Positions 57,242-64,000 of a DNA stretch of 64,000 nucleotides are shown piece by piece (the first letter of the stretch is position 1; every line of letters starts with the position of its first letter). The notes under the pieces are model-generated. The model did no database searches, had not been told where the DNA came from, and worked only from the letters and a program-made list of their open reading frames with translations. The DNA is from Rhyacophila brunnea. Its lineage: Eukaryota; Arthropoda; Insecta; Trichoptera; Rhyacophilidae. The stretch covers positions 372,001 through 436,000 of the forward strand of contig JAGYXB010001010.1 in the NCBI GenBank assembly GCA_022495005.1, read 5' to 3'. The translations under genes and the position numbers were made by a program.

Positions 57242-58580
57242 AATAACAATATTATATCCGCCATGTTGTTTTATCGCACGAACTTGAAGCTAGCAGCTCC
57301 AGTAATACCAACTGTCTTTCTCCGATTCGTATTTTTTCGTACGTAAATGATGGCATGTTCCCTCTCCAGTCTTCAATCTCTTTGGCTCCAACGCTCTGGA
57401 ATAATCCATTGTAGGTAATCTGATTACAAACTTTCATTTTCAATGTTAAACGTACAATGTTCAGTATATACACTTTTTGAAATATGCAAATACCCATATA
57501 ATATTATACACTCTCTCCCCTTTTTCAAAATGTATGTCATCACAGCGGTGAACATAGTATTTAATATATAAATAACAAAATAACTACACATTCAAAATTA
57601 GATTGGTTTGAAGTGATAAAACGAATAAAAATTGATTTTTCATTTTAGGCATATGCTCAATCATTGTGTTAATAGGTAGGTACACACTTCCCAACATTAT
57701 TTTGTGCCTATATATAGGTAGTTCCTTATCTTAAATAGGTTCTTTTTTAATAAATTCTAACTAAATGAAATATTTCTGCTATGTTCTTGTTGATACTTAA
57801 AATGTCTTTATTCCATAATGATTATTATTGTCCATCGGAATCAAACTGGCGAGGTCTCCCCGTTGTCCTGATTAAGTATAATAGGAAGACCGCTTCCATT
57901 GCACTACACCAATACATTAATTAGTATTGCTACGTACCTGAAACCATTGATATTATAAATGCTTTATTATATTAAATTTTATAAATGCTTTACAACACAC
58001 AAAGTTGAATTAAAATAATTACATCAAGTGAGCAGAAGAGAAACAGAATATCTACCTCACATTCTAGCTCAGCGATTTCCAAACTGGGGCGCGTACAAGT
58101 TCAAAAGGGGACGCAAAAAATTTAATTTTTAATCCCTTATTGTTTCGCGTAATTTGTATACATTTGAACTAGGGGGGGGGGGGACGCCAAGATTTTTTTG
58201 AAGTTATACTTCTTTTGGCGCGTTTGGGAAAACAGATCAGTGTATTTTTGGCGTGTTACCGGCCGCGATTTAACAAATATTTTTTATAATTTATATTGCA
58301 TTCGGGTTCCGTAATACTTTGAAATATTAATTATCGTTGGGTTAGGTGGATTCAAGTTTGTTTCTGTTAACTTAACGTTATTCATAAAACTTTATTTATA
58401 TTGGAGTGTATATTTATTTTTCATAGTAAACATTGTGTATCAAGATTTGAGGCTATATTTATGTTTAGTATTATTTATGAGTTAAATTATATATCAATAA
58501 ATTAATGAATTTTGTGAATGTTGAGTTGGTAAATAATTATTATTATGATTATATTGATTTTGGTCTCAAGGGTACATGTT
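57242..58580. other. AT-rich spacer with one hAT-like end
   Basis: At 58070 CAGCGATTTCCAAACTGGGG, followed by GCGCG, resembles a hAT terminus, and GGCGCGTTTGGGAAAACAG near 58216 resembles its mate, enclosing about 160 bp. A target duplication could not be confirmed. No coding frame is recognised. Confidence 0.4.
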
Positions 58581-59280
58581 AAACCAGCGGCGCTCCAATA
58601 AGCGGCTCTCTTCCTGAGTGTGTAATTTAACAAGATAATATTAAGTAATTAAGTAAGTATTAAGTAATAGTATATAATATTAATAATTACAGAATGAAGC
58701 AATAAAATAATTTAAACCAGCGGCGCTTTTCTGAGTGTGTAACAAGATAATTAAAATAGTAATATTAATTACGTATGACGAAATGAAGCAATAAAATAAT
58801 TTTAAGCCAGCGGCGCTCCAATAAGCGGTCTTTTTTCTGAGTGTGTAATTTAACAAGATAATTGAAGTAGTAATATTAAAAAATATTAATAATTACGGAA
58901 TGAAGCAATAAAATAATTTTAAACCAGCGGCGCTCAAATAAGGGCCTTTTTCTGACTGTGTAATTTAACAAGATAATTTAAATAGTAATATTAAGTAATA
59001 TTAATAATTACGGAATGAAGCAATAATAATAATTTTAAACCAGCGGCGCTCCAATAGGCGGCCATTTTTCTGAGTGTGTAATTTGACAATGTAATTATTA
59101 TAGTAATATTAAATAATATGAGTAATTACGGAATGAAGCAATAAAAAAATTTTAAACCAGTGGAGCTCTAAAATGCGGCCCTTATTCAGAGGTGTAATTT
59201 AACAAGCTAATTAAAATAAAAATAGTAAATAATATTAATAAAAACGGAATGGAGCAACAAGATAATTTTACACCAGTGGC
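58581..59280. repeat. Minisatellite, unit about 116 bp, six copies plus a partial
   Basis: Units begin AAACCAGCGGCGCTCCAATA at 58581, 58714, 58804, 58921, 59037 and 59154, with a degenerate start near 59269. Each continues with CTGAGTGTGTAATTTAACAA, then AT-rich DNA, then GGAATGAAGCAATAAAATAA. Unit lengths are 90-133 bp. The first and last copies are the most diverged. Confidence 0.92.
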
Positions 59281-59525
59281 ACTTTATTTCAATTTCCTAC
59301 CAATAAGAAAAACAAAAAATTTGGACAGTTCGATGAACCAAAGAAACACTTTTATTTATTTAGTGAGCCTGATTCTAAATCACCACACCAGAGCTAGTTG
59401 AAGAATCTAGGTTATCTCAAGTTTTGTTTTGTTACGCTAAAGAAGTATAACTTCTAACACGCGTACATAAGTACACACATCGATTTTTTAAATTATGGTA
59501 TTCCTTTCAATAGAAAAAGCGAACG

Positions 59526-60083
59526 TAACGCCGGCGCTCCATTGGCACGCAAGTCAGACGATTTACAGTCTTCGGACTTTTTTTTCGCGTGGAGTACCCC
59601 AGATCTGCGGACTTTTTAATCCGCAGACCAAGCTCGCTGGATTTCAAACATGTTTGATATTTTACTCTCCGAGTTGTCAGACTTCATCCGTCGATCACTG
59701 TGCAAATTCGATTTTAAATAATTACGCGATCATTCGGACCAAAAAAATCTGTAATTGTTTTAAACATTTTCATCGATTAATTTGTTAATTTACACATTAG
59801 AAAATGAAAGATTTATCATTTATTGTTTTATTTTTATCTATGAAATTCATAAAATGAAACGTAAAACTTGTGTTGTGTTCACTGCTATATTATTTTACGC
59901 AAGTCTAGGTATAAATAACACAAAATTATAGGATTATCGGAAGACATTACGATAATCGCAACTTTTGACTTTTGACAGCTCGACTTTTTTATTCGTTCGT
60001 TGATCAGTAGCAGAGCATAGACAAATCGGACGATTTATTAATTGTCCTCGGACTTTTGGCTCGACAATGGAGCGCTGGCATAA
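59526..60083. mobile_element. Harbinger-derived MITE, 552 bp
   Basis: TAA on both sides. The left end CGCCGGCGCTCCATTGGC and about 100 bp inward match the left end of the Harbinger element at 46994. The right end (GCTCGACAATGGAGCGCTGGCA) matches its right end. The interior is non-coding AT-rich DNA. It is a deletion derivative or relative that could use the same transposase. Confidence 0.9.
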
Positions 60084-60134
60084 AAGTCCAAATACTATAA
60101 ATCGCCTGACTTGCGTGCCAATGGAGCACAGGCA
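60084..60134. repeat. Extra Harbinger-type terminus abutting the MITE
   Basis: AAATCGCCTGACTTGCGTGC and then CAATGGAGCACAGGCA is an inverted copy of the left-type end. It begins exactly where the 552-bp MITE ends, so that MITE seems to have inserted in the subterminal A/T run of an older related copy, of which this is what remains. Confidence 0.75.
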
Positions 60135-60206
60135 TCATGATGCACAAACAAACGCACTCAAGAAGAATTGATAATAATTTGTAGTAAATTGGACCAACCT
60201 TTAGGC

Positions 60207-60753
60207 TTAGGCCATCCTCTCACGTGAATACTCAAAAAAACGAGACTGAAATTCGAGTATCTAGCTAATCTATTTCAATGGTTTCAAAATCTTCGCAACT
60301 GAAACCGAGGAGACGCGACATGCTAGTCTCCCAGTCTCTCAGTGGCCAGTAACCCTTTAAACAGTGGTATGTGGTTAACCAATATCAGTAGATTCGATGA
60401 AAAATCATATTTTCTTAGGTACCTACCAAAATTGGTAGCACTGAACAATAAATAACAAGCCAAGACATCAAAATTTAAAGATGGGCGAACCGATTTTTAA
60501 TGTAAAATGTGTGGCATGTTGAGAAATACTCCTGCCTGTATAATTGCAGGCTGCCAGAATATTTACATAAAGAAATTACGGAAAAAGCTTAGAATGAAGT
60601 AGGAAAGACAATGGGTTTGACATTTTGAGGTTATGAGATTATTATGTTTCAGTAGGTAGCCCCGTGTGCGAAGCATCAGTCACTGGCCAGTCTATAAGTT
60701 CCATCAGCAACCAGTTTGTCTGATTTTAGCTTCTGCGTGAGAGGATGGCCTTA
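60207..60753. mobile_element. MITE with GGCCATCCTCTCACG ends and TTA duplication
   Basis: The left end GGCCATCCTCTCACG (60210) and its exact inverted copy (ending 60750) are each flanked by TTA, giving a 541-bp element. A TTA duplication suggests a PIF/Harbinger-type (TWA) mobiliser, but the termini are unrelated to those of the element at 46994. Non-coding. Confidence 0.8.
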
Positions 60754-61095
60754 GCTGGATCACACAATTTGAAATTGGAATTTCTCGGTTAATACAAGTG
60801 CACAAACGAAAAAAATCGTACACAATTAATGCATAAACGAACGCACTAAAAAAAAGTTGAAATTTTCAGGTAGGTAGGTACCTAAATAAACCTTTTAAAA
60901 ACTCACGCCTTTTTTAAAGCAGTACCATAATTATAGACTATACAGCTGTCAAAAAGCATGAATAGAGAAAAAATAACCAAAAATGTCATGCAAGGGGTGC
61001 AAGAGTTACAGGCCTATAAACTTATCTTAAGAATGGATGGGAGATTATTATGATAATTCGTATTTCCATTTTTGACCGTTCTTTCGATAAGTTTG

Positions 61096-61685
61096 TAATG
61101 TCAGCGCTCCATTGGCGAGCCAAGCCCAAAAGTCCGACGACAATAAATCGTCCGATGTGTCTTTTCCCTGCTACTGATCAACGAGCGAATAAAAAAAGTC
61201 GAGCTGTCAAAAGTCAAAAGTTTCGATTATCGTAATGTCTTCCGCATAGAGGTATTAAATTAAGTCTTCCGAGACCTCATCCTATAATTTTGTGTTATTT
61301 ATATGTAGACTTACATAAAATAATATAGCAGCAAAAACAACACAAGTTTTACGTTTCCTTGTATGAATTTCATAAATACAAATAAATAATATTTTACAAA
61401 AATCTCATTTTCTAATGTGTAAATTAACAAATTAATCAATAAAATTGTTTAAAACAATTACAGATTTTTTTTGTCCGAATGATTGCGTATTAATGTCAAA
61501 TCGAATTTACGTAGTGATCGACGGACGAAGTCTAGCAACTCGGAGAGTAAAATATCAAACATGTTTGAAATCCAACGAGCCTGGTCTTCTGATTAAAAAG
61601 TCCGCAGATCTGGGGTGCTCCTCGCGAAAAAAAAGTCCGAAGACTGTAATCGTCTGAATTGCGTGCCAATGGAGCGCGGGCATAA
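61096..61685. mobile_element. Harbinger-derived MITE, 584 bp, inverted relative to the 59.5-kb copy
   Basis: TAA on both sides (61096-61098 and 61683-61685). The ends are TGTCAGCGCTCCATTGGCGA on the left and, read backwards, TGCCCGCGCTCCATTGGCAC on the right. Left and right types are exchanged relative to 59529-60080. The interior is an inverted match to that MITE, including the TTAATTTGTTAATTTACACA segment. Confidence 0.9.
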
Positions 61686-61952
61686 GACTGTACGTCTTGG
61701 GAAATACTGGGGATACTCAATTTAAATTTAGAATAATGGCAGCACTTTAACGTAACGCCAAATACCGACCATAGACAAAGACAATATCACATTCCGAAAA
61801 TTGACAGTTCTGTTCTTGAAGTTTTTATGTTTACGTTATAACAAACTTTTTAATAAAACTTTATTACGATCTCTTGGAATATGAAAAGATATCATTAGTA
61901 GTTTGTTAGTCGCCAAAAATATTGGCTCTTTTACACCAGCAATATAATAAAT

Positions 61953-62061
61953 ATGGGTAAAATTGACCACTTGGATTGTGAATTGAGTCCGCTTTCCTCC
62001 GACTCTGGAACCATCAAAATATTGGAATCTTCTGTATTTGACATGGATGCGATAACAAAAG
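61953..62061 (+). CDS. Candidate first coding exon of an unidentified gene
   Basis: ATG at 61953 opens a frame beginning MGKIDHLDCELSPLSSDSG and ending FDMDAITK, immediately followed by a G/GTGAGG splice donor at 62062. The composition (acidic and Ser-rich, no low-complexity sequence) looks like a genuine N-terminus, and the preceding 200 bp could be a leader. No family is recognised and I could not find the next exon with confidence. It could still be chance: 36 codons is short. Confidence 0.4.
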
Positions 62062-63460
62062 GTGAGGATTCTCTATATTTATTATATCATTAATACATTC
62101 AGATCAAACTAGTTTATTGTTGTGACGTACACCTTGTAGGGAAATAAACATGACTTTAGCGCATTTTAAAAATCAGCCCTTCTACTTATTACTCTGTACC
62201 CTTCAAAGTATTCGATTCACAATAAATTGCAAGCATTTTCCCACAGAAGAGAAAATCTCACATCGCAATCAAGTATCAAAACTATTTAAGTACTAACATT
62301 TAAAATGTTCTGATATAAATGTCCAAGTTTTTTTGTATTCCACCACAGATAGAAGACATTGTTCAAGTACAAGTCAACACTACGCTTTATTTATATACAT
62401 ACTCGCATAATACATATTAAATTGTCTATATATTTTTTACCTACCTATATTATTTGATTCTATGTAGACACTTGGAAACAAAAAGAAAAATGAAATACGT
62501 AGCGTATCACTAAATATGTCTATATTATTATCTTTGGGTAGTTGATGAGGAGAACAGTGCTTGCAACTAGCGTCTCATAAGGTCAACTGGAAAAAACAGT
62601 TAAAAGAGAAAAAGACCATATTTTTATATCGGGCGTGCAGATAATTTTTAGGAATGTATTATAAGTTGTTCCTAACGATATCTGCCTTGTGAAAGTATGG
62701 AAAGTTGGTTTAAAAGAGAACGGACCTCTGAAATTCAAAGGAGTGAAACGAAAGCATGCCGTGAAGAAATGTATTTAAAAAATTATATCAAACTCAGTTC
62801 AGTTAAATTTGAAAAGTACCCAAACAAACTTAGTAACTACCAAAGTAATTTGGGTCTTAGACAATAATTAGTAATGAGCATATTTACAAGTTTACTATGT
62901 ATCCAAAATAAATAAAATATCGAAAAATGTGCTAAAATATCGAAAATTTTGCTTCTGAATTCAGGTAGGTATCCTTTATTTATTTGAATCATTGAAAAAT
63001 TAAACTGGTAACCCATTTGTACACTGAAATAGTACCTCATACATACAACAGAACTAAGCCTTTTAGGTATGTAAGTACTATAAGTACTTTAATAACTTGA
63101 CTAAATTCTTCTAGTGTGAAAAAAGATATTACCATCAATGTGAACTTAAAAGTTTTATTTCTTGCAATAAACCTATGAAGAATCCACTGTTATTTCAATT
63201 AAATTAAAATTTAATTCAATATTTTTTATTCAAGACTGAATATTCACAGGATATAAGAATGTAGCATTCTTTCCATGTGATTTTGAAAAACCTCTCGGGT
63301 CTCGGGACTCAGGCTTGATTGTTTAAAAGCGCTCATCCGGCGAGTGATGGATGTCTGATCGAATTCCACTCAGTTTCCATCCTTCAAGATGTTTTATAGG
63401 ATTCTAATAATATTTAAAAAATAAATATGTTTAAAAAAAAATACCAAGCATCTGATCTAC
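62062..63460. other. No gene recognised; AT-rich
   Basis: If 61953-62061 is an exon, this could be its intron. No further exon, repeat or RNA gene is supported. Confidence 0.4.
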
Positions 63461-63466
63461 TGTGTC

Positions 63467-63860
63467 GTGTTTGGGACTTTGAATTGGCATTTAACTGAAC
63501 AGATAATGAATAATCTCGCTGAAATGAGTAGTGAATTGATTGTTATTTCTGATGATTTGATTTGCCAATTGCAACGCCTCGACATTTCAGTTAACGATAC
63601 ATTTAAAGATTATTTAGGGAAGGAGTACGATTTCCGGTTGCGGATAGACAACCGTCTGTTGACTCCTTTTAAAAAATCATATCTTGCTAAATGGGCATCG
63701 ACGGCATAGAAGAAAATGAATGGAAGGAGTAGAGTACTCTTTTAAGAAATGCTACGTTGCTAACACCCTCGATAGCACTCTTGATCGGACAGAATATATT
63801 TTTACTGGAAAACCCAGAGAAACGACCCAGTGTTGAAATGTGATTTGGAAAAATCAGAAA
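63467..63860 (+). pseudogene. pogo/Tigger-like transposase C-terminal fragment
   Basis: A plus-strand frame contains CQLQRLDISVNDTFKDYLGK, then EYDF...LTPFKK and LAKWASTA. This is the conserved end of the DDE domain of pogo-like transposases (LQPLDV, KPFKD, EWV-SAW pattern). After a stop at 63707 the expected SFKKC block reappears in another frame (63755-63800). In the LQPLD motif, Pro is replaced by Arg. The upstream catalytic part is not recognisable. Probably an old transposon remnant. Confidence 0.7.
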
Positions 63861-64000
63861 CTGAATCTGAAGATGTCTCAGTGATATTACAGACCAAAGT
63901 ACCTACATAAATAATAATATAGATTTCTGGTTATCGTCATGTCATTGTATGACTTTCAGCTTTGTAATAAAGATTTTTTTTTAATAACGAAGAGCACACA

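Noticed and set aside
58581..59280. CRISPR-like array
   Set aside because: The units are contiguous and diverged, without uniform short repeats and unique spacers, and the DNA is eukaryotic.
1..64000. tRNA or rRNA genes
   Set aside because: I looked for cloverleaf-like and rRNA-like segments and saw none I could defend; a covariance-model scan would settle it.

Overview
The window is eukaryotic and, in my reading, comes from an arthropod, most likely a moth or butterfly. It is AT-rich. It carries (CCTAA)n/(TTAGG)n insect telomeric repeats with TRAS/SART-type non-LTR retrotransposons beside them, and it has many short TAGGTAGGTACC-like motifs of the kind common in Lepidoptera. No bacterial-style gene organisation is present. 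Almost every coding stretch is a mobile element, usually damaged. The only hints of ordinary genes are a spliced THAP-domain gene start (about 55.1-55.8 kb, minus strand) and a short first-exon candidate at 61.95 kb. The species call is inference.

Layout. 0.07-0.57 kb is the 3' end of an R1-like non-LTR element whose longer relative lies at 21.0-24.4 kb. 0.67-1.30 kb is a small hAT element with an 8-bp target duplication. 4.9-6.1 kb holds a pair of direct repeats. From 6.2 to 19.5 kb the DNA is a mosaic of short CCTAA tracts alternating with inserted sequence: a SART-like element on the minus strand (6.2-8.6 kb), unidentified DNA, then a TRAS-like element on the plus strand (11.9-17.0 kb). 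All tracts read CCTAA on the plus strand, as expected if the chromosome end lies to the left. 25.04-31.06 kb is a full-length I-clade non-LTR element with a 15-bp target duplication; it is interrupted by a 646-bp transposon with 31-bp perfect inverted termini. 31.2-38.8 kb contains two copies of a 2.35-kb repeat, one split by a Jockey-like fragment, with a hAT transposase remnant between them.

39.19-53.02 kb is bounded by hAT-like termini and an exact 8-bp duplication (CTCTAGAC), so it looks like one 13.8-kb hAT insertion. Inside it are a Ty3/gypsy gag-pol without recognisable LTRs, a two-gene PIF/Harbinger transposon (MADF-domain protein plus DDE transposase, with interleaved exons), and a Penelope-like element scrap. 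53.2-54.0 kb is a decayed zf-MYM-type hAT. 55.86-57.23 kb is another hAT with target duplication ATCTAGAG. 58.6-59.3 kb is a minisatellite. 59.5-61.7 kb holds two MITEs with the same ends as the Harbinger element plus an unrelated TTA-flanked MITE. 63.5-63.9 kb is a pogo-like transposase remnant.

There is no shared pathway here. The relationships are those of a transposon community: autonomous elements and their derivatives, nested insertions that give relative ages, and telomere-targeted retrotransposons. The most novel-looking items are the 646-bp transposon at 28 kb, the 13.8-kb hAT-bounded block, and the mixed SART/TRAS telomeric mosaic.
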